Shown: positions 1 to 8,439 of the stretch, piece after piece | Layout: every line of letters begins with the position of its first letter | Position numbering within the stretch: the first letter of the stretch is position 1 | NCBI GenBank assembly: GCA_034669965.1 | Contig: JAXMOK010000001.1 | Coordinates: forward strand, 868,001-932,000 | Length of the DNA: 64,000 nucleotides | Direction: 5' to 3' | DNA from: HXMU1420-13 sp034669965 | GTDB taxonomy: Bacteria; Bacteroidota; Rhodothermia; Balneolales; Balneolaceae | The notes under the pieces: generated by a model | The model's input: only the letters and a program-made list of their open reading frames with translations | Told to the model about the DNA's origin: nothing | Databases searched by the model: none | Position numbers and translations under genes: made by a program

Positions 1-819
1 TATATTACCAGTTACTCTTTACAATTTGGCAAACTTGATGATTTAGCAAACCTAATTAAAAATTATAATGAAGAAATTCTTCTACCAAAATCCGACGCTG
101 AAATTGAAGCATTGCGGGCTCAGATTGCTGAAAATCAACAACAGTTGTTAAGTGTAATTGACCTTCAATCCGAAATTAGCTTTCTGAGTGATGTTCTAAT
201 CACGATTAATTCCTTACCCGATGCGCAGAGTATCCCAAGTGTTCAGCTACTGTTTATGGATATTGATGAAAGTGAATATTATGATGCGGCGAAGAATTTT
301 CTAGAACGCCAGACTTCAACTTCGGTCTTATTTGATGTGGAGGAAACTCAGAAAGCCATTGCCAACGATGTTATATATCAAGATTCATTATTTACTTTGC
401 TTGATGAGATTCTCTTTGTGAACGACATGAATAGAAACAATCATGCTATATACTTGGCTTACAATCGCCCAGCCCAACAAGTGTTTTTGCAAGCTAAGGC
501 TACTAAAAATGGGCACGTTTTTCCTGATGGGAATGGCACTCTGCGGTATAACAAAGGATACTTTAGAGCTGCATTGAACAATACAGATTCAGAATATTTA
601 CTTACTTACAATGATTTCCATGCAAGGTCGCCGGGAAGTATCATCTTTAACGATAAGGGTGAAATATTAGGGCTCTCAGATCACCATGTACCCAAAAACT
701 TAATTCCGAACTATATTTTTAATAAAGAAAATGCCTATTTCTACAGTTTGGATGTTCGAAAAATTTCGGAGTTACTTAAAAAGGAACAAGCTTCATTTAG
801 CTCAGAATTATTTGAGTAG
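1..819 (+). CDS. C-terminal part of an S46-like (DPP7/DPP11 family) protein, 5' end outside the window
   Basis: The frame is open from base 1, so this is the 3' end of a longer gene. Near the C terminus, FPDGNGTLR matches the FPDANxTLR block of S46 dipeptidyl-peptidases. The segment NDFHARSPGS followed by KGEILGL lines up with the family block TGGNSGSPV...KGELIGL. In that alignment the catalytic Ser of GNSGSP falls on Pro, so this copy would be inactive. Family members are periplasmic and release dipeptides from peptides. This piece might instead be a non-catalytic relative. The gene converges on sixA, with only 2 bp between the stop codons. The family assignment rests on a few motifs, so confidence is moderate. 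Confidence 0.5.
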   Translation, partial: YITSYSLQFGKLDDLANLIKNYNEEILLPKSDAEIEALRAQIAENQQQLLSVIDLQSEISFLSDVLITINSLPDAQSIPSVQLLFMDIDESEYYDAAKNFLERQTSTSVLFDVEETQKAIANDVIYQDSLFTLLDEILFVNDMNRNNHAIYLAYNRPAQQVFLQAKATKNGHVFPDGNGTLRYNKGYFRAALNNTDSEYLLTYNDFHARSPGSIIFNDKGEILGLSDHHVPKNLIPNYIFNKENAYFYSLDVRKISELLKKEQASFSSELFE

Positions 820-821
820 AA

Positions 822-1337
822 TCAATCAATAATTTCCCGAAGTACCTTGGGTATCATCATCCACTTAATCTGGCAAGTTCCTGGATTAATATCATCCCAA
901 CGAACTGCATAACTTTCGAGGCACACTAAGCCGGCTGTAGGTACACGAACTGCTGTTTTATCACGCCCACCACTTAATAGGGTAGCGGTGGCTTCAATCA
1001 ATGGATTATGCCCAACTAACATGATTGTTTCTGATTTTTCAGGTGCATTTTGGATGGCTTCGAGATATTTACCCACCGATTCGAAGTATAAATCGCTATC
1101 CCATTTCACAATGCTTTCGTCTCGTTTCATCCCTTCAATGCAAAGTTTTGTTGTTTGCTTTGCTCTTTGTGCTGTTGAAGAAACTATATATTCCGGCCGA
1201 TACCCTGTTTTCTTTAAAAATCTTCCCATTCTTGGCGCGTCGTTCAAACCCCGGTCTGCCAATGGCCGATCGAAATCTTCCAGTTGAGGGTTATCCCAAC
1301 TTGATTTTGCATGTCGAAGCAACAGTATAAATTTCAT
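822..1337 (-). CDS. sixA: SixA-type phosphohistidine phosphatase
   Basis: This is a histidine-phosphatase superfamily protein of 171 aa, a normal length for SixA. The N-terminal LLRHAKSSW carries the RHx phosphate-binding motif whose His forms the phospho-enzyme. The second catalytic His lies in VGHNPLIEA near residue 110. SixA enzymes are cytoplasmic and remove phosphate from phosphohistidine in HPt domains or PTS proteins. The start is the ATG that follows an AAAGGAAC ribosome-binding sequence. It sits 13 bp downstream of the MATE gene and probably shares its transcript. No functional link between the two is evident. Confidence 0.85.
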   Translation of the reverse strand: MKFILLLRHAKSSWDNPQLEDFDRPLADRGLNDAPRMGRFLKKTGYRPEYIVSSTAQRAKQTTKLCIEGMKRDESIVKWDSDLYFESVGKYLEAIQNAPEKSETIMLVGHNPLIEATATLLSGGRDKTAVRVPTAGLVCLESYAVRWDDINPGTCQIKWMMIPKVLREIID

Positions 1338-1350
1338 CCGTTTTGTTCCT

Positions 1351-2652
1351 TTATTTTGATGGTAGAATGATATGCCTCTTGGCCAACAACGTAAGGAGGA
1401 CGCCCCGAGCCAGCATAAATGTTATCATTGCCAGCCAGATTGCGTGTACTCCTACTATATTTTGTGTTAAATAGTATACAGGAATAAAAATAAACAATGT
1501 AGCAACCAACATAGAGTTGCGCATAGGCGGAGTTGCTGTTGCACCAATGTAAACACCATCCCAAATAAAACAAACACTATTCACAATAGGGGCAAACACA
1601 GTCCAGATTAATACTATTTGAATAGCGTCAAGTACCATGGTCTGATCTGTAAAAACAGCTACAATTTGCGCCCCGAATATTGCGTATATAGCACTGCCTA
1701 CTACACCAATACCCAAGCCCCATACCATGCAGCCTTTTATTGCTTTAAGCAACTGTTCGCGATCTTTTGCACCAAAATATTTCCCAACTAAACTCTCGGC
1801 TGCAAAGGCAAAACCATCAATTCCGTAGGCGCTTATGTACCAAAGTTGAAGTAATATTGTGTTCGCAGCAAGAACAACATCTCCAGTTTCGGCTGATTTT
1901 GCCGTAAAAAACGCATAGGATGTTACCAGGCATAATGTTCTGATAAAAATGTCGGAGTTTACTGAGAAGAATTTTTTCAGCGCATCTAATTGGATAAGCT
2001 CATCGAAACTAATATCACCCAAAGGTTGATGATATCGACGACTGTACAACCAGATTGCAAAGCCAACTGCCACATAACTGGCAATTAAACTTCCCCAGGC
2101 AACACCGGCTACGTTCATATCATAAATAAGTACAAAAACGAGATTGAGTACAATGTTCAATGCGTTAAGCAAAATAGTTACATACATCGGGAATCGAGCA
2201 TTTTGCATCCCCAGAAACCATCCATTAAGGCCAAAAAGAGCAAGTGTTGCAGGCGCGGCAAAAATGCGGATCGAAAAATATACCTGTACATAGTGTTCTA
2301 CTTCGGGCGAAGCATTTACCAGCCACAACGACATTTTCAAGACTGGAATCTGCACAAGAACGATCAGCACGCTGAAAGAAAGTGCAACCAAAAGTACTCT
2401 TGCCAAAATAATTCTGGTCTCTTTTAATTGGTTTGCCCCAAACGCCTGAGCTACTAAACCGGTAGTTCCCATACGCAGAAATCCAAATCCCCAGAAAATA
2501 AAATCGAAAATGATACTGCCAACCGCTATAGCCCCTAAATAGTACACAGCATCTAAATGCCCGATAACAGCGGTATCAACCGCACCCAATAATGGAACCG
2601 ACAAATTGCTAATAATATTAGGAATTGCCAGACGTAAGATTCTTCTATTCAA
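1351..2652 (-). CDS. MATE family efflux transporter (DinF-like)
   Basis: This 433 aa, strongly hydrophobic protein has about twelve predicted transmembrane helices and the MATE/DinF opening: IPNIISNLSVPLLGAVDTAVIGHL. An internal repeat of that opening, with NMNVAGVAWGSLIA, lies near residue 180. MATE proteins in the inner membrane export cationic drugs or metabolites in exchange for Na+ or H+. DinF is the closest named subgroup by its N-terminal signature. The substrate cannot be inferred. The gene heads a two-gene transcript with sixA and is divergent from the gene at 2821, across a 168 bp spacer that must hold both promoters. Confidence 0.85.
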   Translation of the reverse strand: MNRRILRLAIPNIISNLSVPLLGAVDTAVIGHLDAVYYLGAIAVGSIIFDFIFWGFGFLRMGTTGLVAQAFGANQLKETRIILARVLLVALSFSVLIVLVQIPVLKMSLWLVNASPEVEHYVQVYFSIRIFAAPATLALFGLNGWFLGMQNARFPMYVTILLNALNIVLNLVFVLIYDMNVAGVAWGSLIASYVAVGFAIWLYSRRYHQPLGDISFDELIQLDALKKFFSVNSDIFIRTLCLVTSYAFFTAKSAETGDVVLAANTILLQLWYISAYGIDGFAFAAESLVGKYFGAKDREQLLKAIKGCMVWGLGIGVVGSAIYAIFGAQIVAVFTDQTMVLDAIQIVLIWTVFAPIVNSVCFIWDGVYIGATATPPMRNSMLVATLFIFIPVYYLTQNIVGVHAIWLAMITFMLARGVLLTLLAKRHIILPSK

Positions 2653-2820
2653 AATTTACTCTTCATTTTTCGGCTTTAGGTAAGCTTGTACAAACTTTAC
2701 CATTAATTTAATATAGTGTTACTATTTGGTTGATGGTGTAGGTTGCATCTATAAAGGGGTGCATGTATTTTCATGCCACTTAAACAAAGCATACAATTTA
2801 ACTAATAATCTGCTTCTCAA

Positions 2821-3297
2821 ATGGATATCGATACCCGTAATAAAATTTTAAGTGTGGTTCTTGGAATTGTAATTATTGCACTTTCGTGGTTACTATACGA
2901 TTCAATTGTAACTCCTTACCAAGAAGTTAAGGAAAGAGAAGCGGAAACTGAGCGGGTTCGTACGCGCATGCTTACCCTTAAAGATGCGCTCGTACAGTAC
3001 GACAGCCGTTACGGGCATTTCCCTCCAACTGAAGGCGGTTTAGACAGCATCGTTGTTTATTTGCAAACCGATTCTATGATGGTTGCTATGGGTGATACCT
3101 TATTCCGCCAGGCTCCACCACTTATGTATTCACCAGAAACCATGATCGTTACTCCGCGAGAATCCGGTGAACGTTTTATGTATACGCACGTAGATTCTAC
3201 ACGACCACCGTTATACTTGCTCGAAGATCCTGACACTGATGATGCAATTGGTAGTTTGAGCAGAACTACAATGCGTAACGCGCCTAACTGGAATTAA
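2821..3297 (+). CDS. Membrane-anchored protein with GspG-pseudopilin-like soluble part
   Basis: This 158 aa protein has one N-terminal membrane helix (about residues 9-27) and then a charged helix rich in Glu and Arg. The segment LVQYDSRYGHFPPTEGGLD resembles the type II secretion major pseudopilin GspG (YKLDNGRYPTTEQGLDAL). The remainder is acidic with no recognised motif. There is no prepilin-peptidase (GFTLIE-like) site, so it is not a standard pseudopilin. The pseudopilin likeness is my inference from one motif and the helix-then-globule layout. The stop overlaps the next start (TAATG), so it is co-translated with the DUF3822 gene. Confidence 0.55.
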   Translation: MDIDTRNKILSVVLGIVIIALSWLLYDSIVTPYQEVKEREAETERVRTRMLTLKDALVQYDSRYGHFPPTEGGLDSIVVYLQTDSMMVAMGDTLFRQAPPLMYSPETMIVTPRESGERFMYTHVDSTRPPLYLLEDPDTDDAIGSLSRTTMRNAPNWN

Positions 3298-4157
3298 TGA
3301 ATGAGTCTGCCCCTAATTTAGGAGTCTCATTTTTTTCAGACCAGCTGTATTACGCCATTAATGATCCAACTGGGGATGCTGTATTAACAGAAATTGGAAG
3401 TTTTAACTTCAATTTTAACATTGCGAGTGCAATTCGTACACAGCACCCCGATCAATACCCTCATATCCAAAACACGATTGAAGGTTTGGTAAAAGAGTAC
3501 TCCATTGGATCGGTGCATGCCCTTACCATTCCCAGCGATGAATGCTGGACTGCCCTTCCAAAGGTTGTTTACGATAATGCCGATGAACGCGAAGACCACC
3601 TTTCAATATTAATGAAAGGGGTATCGAGGGAAGAAATCGAGCCTACTTGGCACTCGGTATCAAAAAGCCAGCGCAAGTTCTTGTGTATCAGGCGTCGTTC
3701 AATAATGGATGGTTTTGCTCAACTTTCCCAAAAAGTAGGGTTAACAGAATTCTCTAGCGACTTTGAAATAGCAGCGCAATGGTCGGCTTTTCATAAACCC
3801 GGCGGGTCTTTTTTAATGATTGGGTGCCATAATAACGTGATTTCCGTCACCTCCTTTATGCTGGGTAGATTTAGAGCAGCAACGTATATCAAATACGATC
3901 AAGCACAAGATTTGCCCTATCATTGGCTGCAACAATCTGCGCACTCTAAATGGCTGAAAGGCTTACACGAGCATACTTACTTGTTTGGAAAGGATTGCCA
4001 TGAGATCGAGAAAATACTTACTCATTTTTGGGATAAGTCTTCTGAGGTTTCAACACTAAATACCCTCGATCAAATGGGTGTAATGTCCGAAGAAACCACC
4101 TATGGCTTTGATCTGGCTGAAGCTTTTCCTGCAATTTTACTGAGCTTAGATCAGTAA
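3297..4157 (+). CDS. DUF3822 family protein
   Basis: This 286 aa soluble protein has no signal peptide. Its pattern matches DUF3822 of Bacteroidota: an N-terminal SFFSDQLYYAI segment, a middle part with FEIAAQWSAFH, and a later strand SFLMIGCHNNVISVTSF. The family is predicted to adopt an actin-like ATPase fold related to PilM/GspL, and its role is not known. In Bacteroidota it typically sits directly upstream of rsmD, as here, which supports the call. The start is fixed by the 1 bp overlap with the preceding stop. A 76 bp gap and a -7-like box separate it from rsmD. Confidence 0.65.
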   Translation: MNESAPNLGVSFFSDQLYYAINDPTGDAVLTEIGSFNFNFNIASAIRTQHPDQYPHIQNTIEGLVKEYSIGSVHALTIPSDECWTALPKVVYDNADEREDHLSILMKGVSREEIEPTWHSVSKSQRKFLCIRRRSIMDGFAQLSQKVGLTEFSSDFEIAAQWSAFHKPGGSFLMIGCHNNVISVTSFMLGRFRAATYIKYDQAQDLPYHWLQQSAHSKWLKGLHEHTYLFGKDCHEIEKILTHFWDKSSEVSTLNTLDQMGVMSEETTYGFDLAEAFPAILLSLDQ

Positions 4158-4192
4158 TCGTTTCTGATTAAAAAAAGCTCGCTTCAAACCCT

Positions 4193-4200
4193 TACCTTTG
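4193..4200 (+). promoter_or_regulatory. Possible -7 element (TACCTTTG) of rsmD
   Basis: The octamer matches the Bacteroidota sigma factor consensus TAnnTTTG and lies 33 bp before the rsmD ATG. No TTG is found at the expected 19-21 bp upstream, so it is only half a promoter. Confidence 0.3.
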
Positions 4201-4233
4201 GGCTTTAATCCATTTAACAGACAATTCACCGCC

Positions 4234-4791
4234 ATGCGGATCATCACAGGAAAATTAAAAGGTCGCAGAATCACTATCCCTAAAGGATTGGATGTGCGCC
4301 CCACTACCGATCGCACCAAAGAGAGCATTTTCAATAAAATTGAAGTGTATAAATTCTTGGATGGAGCTACCGTTTTGGATCTTTTTGGGGGATCGGGGAA
4401 TCTTGGTTTCGAGGCTATTTCCAGGGGCGTAAAAAACGTGACTTTCGTCGAAATGAATCCCAGAAATGTAGATTTAATCGAGAAAACGGCCAAAGATTTT
4501 GGAGTAGATGCACAGGTTCGCCCCATTGTTTCGGATGTACAACGCTTTCTAAGCGGCATGCCTATTCCTTACGATTTCATTTTTTGCGACCCACCATACA
4601 ATTATGAATGGATGGAAGAAATGATTGCTCAGATTTTGGAAAACAATTGGCTGAAAGAAGACGGTTGGTTTATTCTAGAGCACGACAAATATCATAACTA
4701 TAAAGAGCATCCACATTGTTTTTTCAGTAAAGCCTACGGACGTACCACCGTTAGTATTTTTGAAAAGCATCCGGTAGATTCTGCTGAGTAA
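4234..4791 (+). CDS. rsmD: 16S rRNA (guanine(966)-N2)-methyltransferase RsmD
   Basis: This class I SAM-dependent methyltransferase modifies G966 of 16S rRNA during 30S assembly. The SAM-binding loop is VLDLFGGSGNLGFEA and the catalytic motif is FCDPPYNYEW (DPPY). The N-terminal MRIITGKLKGRRI and the RPTTDRTKESIFN block are diagnostic of RsmD. I chose the ATG at 4234, which gives 185 aa. An upstream in-frame start would add a 12-residue tail not seen in the family and would cover the -7-like box. coaD follows after 132 bp of repeat sequence, the usual RsmD-CoaD neighbourhood. Confidence 0.9.
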   Translation: MRIITGKLKGRRITIPKGLDVRPTTDRTKESIFNKIEVYKFLDGATVLDLFGGSGNLGFEAISRGVKNVTFVEMNPRNVDLIEKTAKDFGVDAQVRPIVSDVQRFLSGMPIPYDFIFCDPPYNYEWMEEMIAQILENNWLKEDGWFILEHDKYHNYKEHPHCFFSKAYGRTTVSIFEKHPVDSAE

Positions 4792-4810
4792 CGCCTATTT
4801 ATTACTACCT

Positions 4811-4890
4811 TGTCATATCGAGTGAAACGAGAAATCTAGTTTGTCATTCGCAGTTAATTTTTAAGATTTCTCCCTTTGGTCGAAATGACA
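4811..4890. repeat. Imperfect inverted repeat, MITE/REP-like (GTCATTTCGACC family)
   Basis: Arms at 4811-4837 and 4864-4890 (27 bp each) are inverted copies of one another with several mismatches, around a 26 bp loop. The right arm, read in reverse, begins TGTCATTTCGACC and ends GAGAAATCT. That is the form of a dispersed intergenic repeat I recognise from many Bacteroidota genomes. It fills most of the rsmD-coaD gap and could form a long hairpin in RNA. Confidence 0.7.
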
Positions 4891-4923
4891 ATCATAAATT
4901 TATTGATCATTCTTAATTGAGAT

Positions 4924-5415
4924 ATGAACACATTAGCGCTTTATCCCGGGTCTTTCGATCCAATCACTTTCGGTCACCTCGATATTTTAGAACGAGCAGC
5001 TAACCTTTTCGAACGAGTAGTAGTTACCGTTGCTGTAAATAAAGAAAAAAGTGGTGTGTTTACCGGCGATGAACGGGTTGCTTTGATCAACGAATGCTTG
5101 AAAGGAAAAGAATGGGCTAAAAGCATTGAGGTTGATCAATTTACAGGGCTATTGGTAAATCACGCCAAAAAACTGAAGGCAAAAACGCTTGTTCGGGGCG
5201 TTCGTCAAATCTCAGATTTTGAGTACGAGTTCAGAATGGCGCTCACCAACAAACGCCTCGCACCAGAAGTGGATACCATCTTTTTAATGCCCGACGAAGA
5301 GTTCACTTTTATCTCAGCATCCCTTGTTAAAGAAATCGCTTATTGGGATGGCGATTTGTCTTCGTTTGTACCGGAAAATGTAGCCGTTGCACTTCGCAAA
5401 AAGTACGCGAAATAA
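4924..5415 (+). CDS. coaD: Phosphopantetheine adenylyltransferase
   Basis: CoaD transfers AMP from ATP to 4'-phosphopantetheine, the penultimate step of coenzyme A synthesis, in the cytoplasm. The nucleotidyltransferase signature is LYPGSFDPITFGHLDI, with the TxGH motif at residues 15-18. KTLVRGVRQISDFEYE and the C-terminal FISASLVKEIA are typical of the family. The length of 163 aa is standard. The start has no strong Shine-Dalgarno sequence, as is common in this group. Confidence 0.95.
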   Translation: MNTLALYPGSFDPITFGHLDILERAANLFERVVVTVAVNKEKSGVFTGDERVALINECLKGKEWAKSIEVDQFTGLLVNHAKKLKAKTLVRGVRQISDFEYEFRMALTNKRLAPEVDTIFLMPDEEFTFISASLVKEIAYWDGDLSSFVPENVAVALRKKYAK

Positions 5416-5501
5416 ACTTTCTTGCCGGTTGGTTAAACCTTGTTCCTTAGTCCTTTTTATCCGAATTTCCCGATTCACTCATTCCAACATTTTTTGAATC
5501 C

Positions 5502-6695
5502 ATGATTTCACAACGCGCACAAAACGTACAGCCCTCTGCCACTTTAAAAGTAACCGGCCGAGCAAAAGAATTAAAAAGAGAAGGCAAATCCATCGTTTCG
5601 TTAAGCGCCGGAGAACCCGATTTTAAAACACCGCGTTACATTTGTGATGCCGCCATCGATGCCATCAACAATGGTCAGCACGGCTACACCATGAATCCGG
5701 GCACGCCGGAACTTAGAGAAGCTATTTCGGCAAAATTGCAGCGCGAAAATAGCCTGAACTACGACCCGTCACAAATCATTTGTTCTAACGGAGCCAAGCA
5801 ATCGGTTGGTTTTGCACTTTTGGCAACGGTGGATGCAGGCGACGAAATAATTATCCCTGCTCCATATTGGGTTTCTTATCCCGAGATGACACGCTTAGCA
5901 GAGGGAACTCCGATTACAGTTCGCACTTCTTTCGAGAACAACTTTCGACTCACAGCCGATCAGCTTGAGGAGGCCATCACACCCAAAACGAAAGTGTTGA
6001 TTCTCTGTTCCCCTTCTAATCCAACGGGCTCTTGTTACAGCGAATCAGATCTGAAAGCGTTAGCTGAAGTACTGAGAAAATACCCGGATATTTTAGTGAT
6101 TTCGGATGAAATTTACGAGTACATCGTATTTGAAGAAGAGCATGTGAGCTTGATTAACGCAGCGCCGGATTTAAAAGATCGAGTGATTTTGATTAACGGA
6201 TTTTCGAAAGGATTTGCCATGACCGGCTGGCGATTGGGATACCTAGCTGCGCATCCGGATATCGTGAAAGCTGTGAGTAAAATTCAAAGTCAGGAAACTT
6301 CGGCACCATCCTCGATTTCGCAGGCTGCCGGACTCGCCGCCTACTCGAACGATTTGAGTGAAGTGCTTGCGATGCGCGATGAATTTAAAAAGCGTCGCGA
6401 TTATATGGTGGATAACTTGAACGCTATTGATGGAGTGGATTGCTTCACGCCCGGTGGTGCCTTTTACGTATTCCCGGATATTTCAGCACATTTGGGTAAG
6501 TCAACGCCGGATGGAAATAAGCTCGAGACTTCTACCGACCTCTGCCTTTATTTACTAGATGAATTCGGCTTGGCGGTTGTTCCGGGCGATGCCTTTGGTG
6601 AGCCTAACGGCTTACGCATGAGCTATGCTGCCGGCATGAAAGATCTGGAAGAGGCGATGGATCGTTTTCGGAAGGGTATTGGGAGTCTGCATTGA
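5502..6695 (+). CDS. Pyridoxal-phosphate aspartate aminotransferase (class I, 1-beta)
   Basis: This 397 aa fold-type I aminotransferase has SAGEPDFKTPRYI near the N terminus, LCSPSNPTGSC and VISDEIYEY for cofactor contacts, and the Schiff-base lysine K236 in GFSKGFAMTGWRLGY. The C terminus has GLRMSYA, with the substrate-carboxylate Arg. It resembles the thermophile-type AspC group, which interconverts aspartate and glutamate with their keto acids and sometimes accepts prephenate. Exact specificity cannot be read from the sequence. It stands alone, followed by the convergent AT-rich lipoprotein gene. Confidence 0.88.
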   Translation: MISQRAQNVQPSATLKVTGRAKELKREGKSIVSLSAGEPDFKTPRYICDAAIDAINNGQHGYTMNPGTPELREAISAKLQRENSLNYDPSQIICSNGAKQSVGFALLATVDAGDEIIIPAPYWVSYPEMTRLAEGTPITVRTSFENNFRLTADQLEEAITPKTKVLILCSPSNPTGSCYSESDLKALAEVLRKYPDILVISDEIYEYIVFEEEHVSLINAAPDLKDRVILINGFSKGFAMTGWRLGYLAAHPDIVKAVSKIQSQETSAPSSISQAAGLAAYSNDLSEVLAMRDEFKKRRDYMVDNLNAIDGVDCFTPGGAFYVFPDISAHLGKSTPDGNKLETSTDLCLYLLDEFGLAVVPGDAFGEPNGLRMSYAAGMKDLEEAMDRFRKGIGSLH

Positions 6696-6719
6696 TCTTA
6701 ATCAAATCCGACATTGCAA

Positions 6720-7913
6720 TCATTCCTGAATTACATACTTAACAATAACCGGATTACCATCTTGATTTTTTGCCTTTGCAAATTCGACAAACTTTTTAGT
6801 TTGCTCATTAAAATCTTCCACTGATAAATCTAGCTCCTGTGCATGTTGAATTAATGTATTTTCATCAATTATCGTGAATAAATCAGTGTCGGAACTTAAG
6901 TAAATGAAAGGTGAAGGACCTTTATCTATATCATTGATAAATCTATCATTACCGACTTTAACTTCATTTGTAACCCTGTTATAAACTGCTAAATGCTGGC
7001 TATAACGATTACCAACTTTTAGGAATAAAAACTCATCGGTGAATTCATAGAATGTAATGTTTGATATTAGTCCATTATTCAGAATTTCTGATTCCCAAAA
7101 ATCTCGCCAATCCCAAATTATTTCGCTGTAAGAATCTCTTTTAGCGAGCACTTCATCAGTGACTTTAAACTCTTTAAAATCTAATGAATAGTATGGTACA
7201 AATTGGCCATCCTCGAATTTGTAAATCGTATCGTCTAAATGAGGAGAAAAGAATGTATCACCATTAAACTCCGAAAAGTAATTTGGAATATTATATCTGA
7301 TACCTTCCGAACCTTTTCGAATTGTTATGTCTTTTTCGAAAATTTCACCTTTATTATCGAAATAGAGTACGTGCGAGTCTTTGTATTGATCGTCAATTCG
7401 GGAATTTAACATTGTAGCTGTGTAACCACCGTATAACTGCAAATCTTCAAGATAGAAAATATTGAATGGGTTAAATTCAAGGCTAATATTGCGAAGAAAA
7501 TTCCCTTTGACGTCATAAACTACAATTTTAAATTGCCCCAACGCATGTATTTCTTCCGAATCGGTAATATAAATATCCGTTAAATGTTCCAGATCAGCTG
7601 GGCCTCTGCCAATCGGAATTTGTATGTCGTTTAGATAATACCCTTCTTCATTAAAAACCCATACGTTGTTATTCGATCTATCATAAAGAAAGAGCTTCTC
7701 ATTCTTGCTTATAATCTTAAATACATTTCCAACAAACTTATTCGGTGGTGTAACTAATTCAATATATTCGATGTCTGAAAAAAATTCTGACATCTTTAAA
7801 TTTGAGGAGGATTCAACATCAATAGATATTGAAACCGGTTTATAAATTAAACCTTCTTCTTTAATTTCACATGATATAAAAAGAAGAAGGATTACAATAA
7901 AGAACAATCTCAT
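6720..7913 (-). CDS. 6-bladed beta-propeller lipoprotein
   Basis: This 397 aa protein begins with a lipoprotein signal (MRLFFIVILLLFISC, lipid on C15). Repeated blade strands follow, such as NNVWVFNEEGYYLNDI near residue 85, then IGRGPADLEHLTDIYI and VYDVKGNFLRNI. This matches the Bacteroidota 6-bladed beta-propeller family, often a DUF5128-type annotation. Family members are surface or periplasmic lipoproteins of unknown ligand. They are often encoded beside short NVEALA peptides, and a small gene of that kind lies 15 bp upstream here. Base composition is clearly more AT-rich than the flanking housekeeping genes, which suggests transfer. Confidence 0.75.
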   Translation of the reverse strand: MRLFFIVILLLFISCEIKEEGLIYKPVSISIDVESSSNLKMSEFFSDIEYIELVTPPNKFVGNVFKIISKNEKLFLYDRSNNNVWVFNEEGYYLNDIQIPIGRGPADLEHLTDIYITDSEEIHALGQFKIVVYDVKGNFLRNISLEFNPFNIFYLEDLQLYGGYTATMLNSRIDDQYKDSHVLYFDNKGEIFEKDITIRKGSEGIRYNIPNYFSEFNGDTFFSPHLDDTIYKFEDGQFVPYYSLDFKEFKVTDEVLAKRDSYSEIIWDWRDFWESEILNNGLISNITFYEFTDEFLFLKVGNRYSQHLAVYNRVTNEVKVGNDRFINDIDKGPSPFIYLSSDTDLFTIIDENTLIQHAQELDLSVEDFNEQTKKFVEFAKAKNQDGNPVIVKYVIQE

Positions 7914-7928
7914 TATGGATAAATAAGG

Positions 7929-8129
7929 TTACAGATCATTACCACTGCATGAATCCTGTGATGAAATTACACAATACCAATCAGGCGTAGATCTACAAAT
8001 TAGTATTGGCCTGCCTGTTACCCAACAAGTCTCTTCAACCATTGTAAAATCCTTAGCAGACCATTGCAGTGCTTCAGCTTCATTTATTATAGCTACATTT
8101 TTGTCATTGGATAGTAAGTTTACATTCAT
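7929..8129 (-). CDS. Small NVEALA-like peptide, leader possibly cut by an in-frame stop
   Basis: This 66 aa product has NEAEALQ followed by a Cys-containing tail (four Cys in the last 32 residues) ending SGNDL. That is the layout of NVEALA-family peptides encoded next to 6-bladed propeller genes, although the core match is imperfect. Reading the same frame upstream to 8174 gives MMNKILKI, then TGA at 8148-8150, then FLSILLMNVNLL. This looks like a secretion leader interrupted by one stop codon. Either translation begins at the later ATG (8129) without a leader, or the gene is a recent pseudogene. It is 15 bp upstream of the propeller gene and co-oriented with it. Confidence 0.5.
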   Translation of the reverse strand: MNVNLLSNDKNVAIINEAEALQWSAKDFTMVEETCWVTGRPILICRSTPDWYCVISSQDSCSGNDL

Positions 8130-8174
8130 TAAGAGAATGGAAAGAAATCAAATTTTCAGAATTTTGTTCATCAT

Positions 8175-8439
8175 GACAATTCGAATTAGTTAGTATTTAA
8201 TATGCTAATATTTAGCACTATAACTATAAATTATTTTTTATTGTTGAATTAAAAAATTCTTTTCAAATTGTAGATATTTAATTCGGTTTCTTTTCACTGT
8301 CTATACAGTTACTTCTATTCGGCTAGATAATTTTCTTTTAATTGAATGTTTAATTGTCCTATTTCTAAACACGAATCCAAAGAGATAGTGTTAGAAATCA
8401 ATTTTAAGAACACATCAGATTGTAACCAGCAGTTTTAAT
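8175..8439. other. AT-rich divergent intergenic region with a short dyad
   Basis: This 265 bp spacer separates the peptide/propeller pair from the GNAT gene. It holds a 6 bp stem palindrome, TGCTAA-TAT-TTAGCA, at 8203-8217, about 30 bp upstream of the peptide gene. A 14 bp string (TTTAATATGCTAAT) occurs at 8196-8209 and again at 8434-8447, where it spans the GNAT start codon. These may be operator sites or AT-rich chance. No gene is seen. Confidence 0.3.

Noticed and set aside
988..1330. Two plus-strand open frames opposite sixA
   Set aside because: They lie fully antisense to a gene with clear catalytic motifs and have no family features of their own.
4146..4559. Minus-strand frame across the start of rsmD
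   Set aside because: Its composition (many Lys, Arg, Ser, Pro) is that of a shadow of the rsmD coding strand, which has firm motifs.
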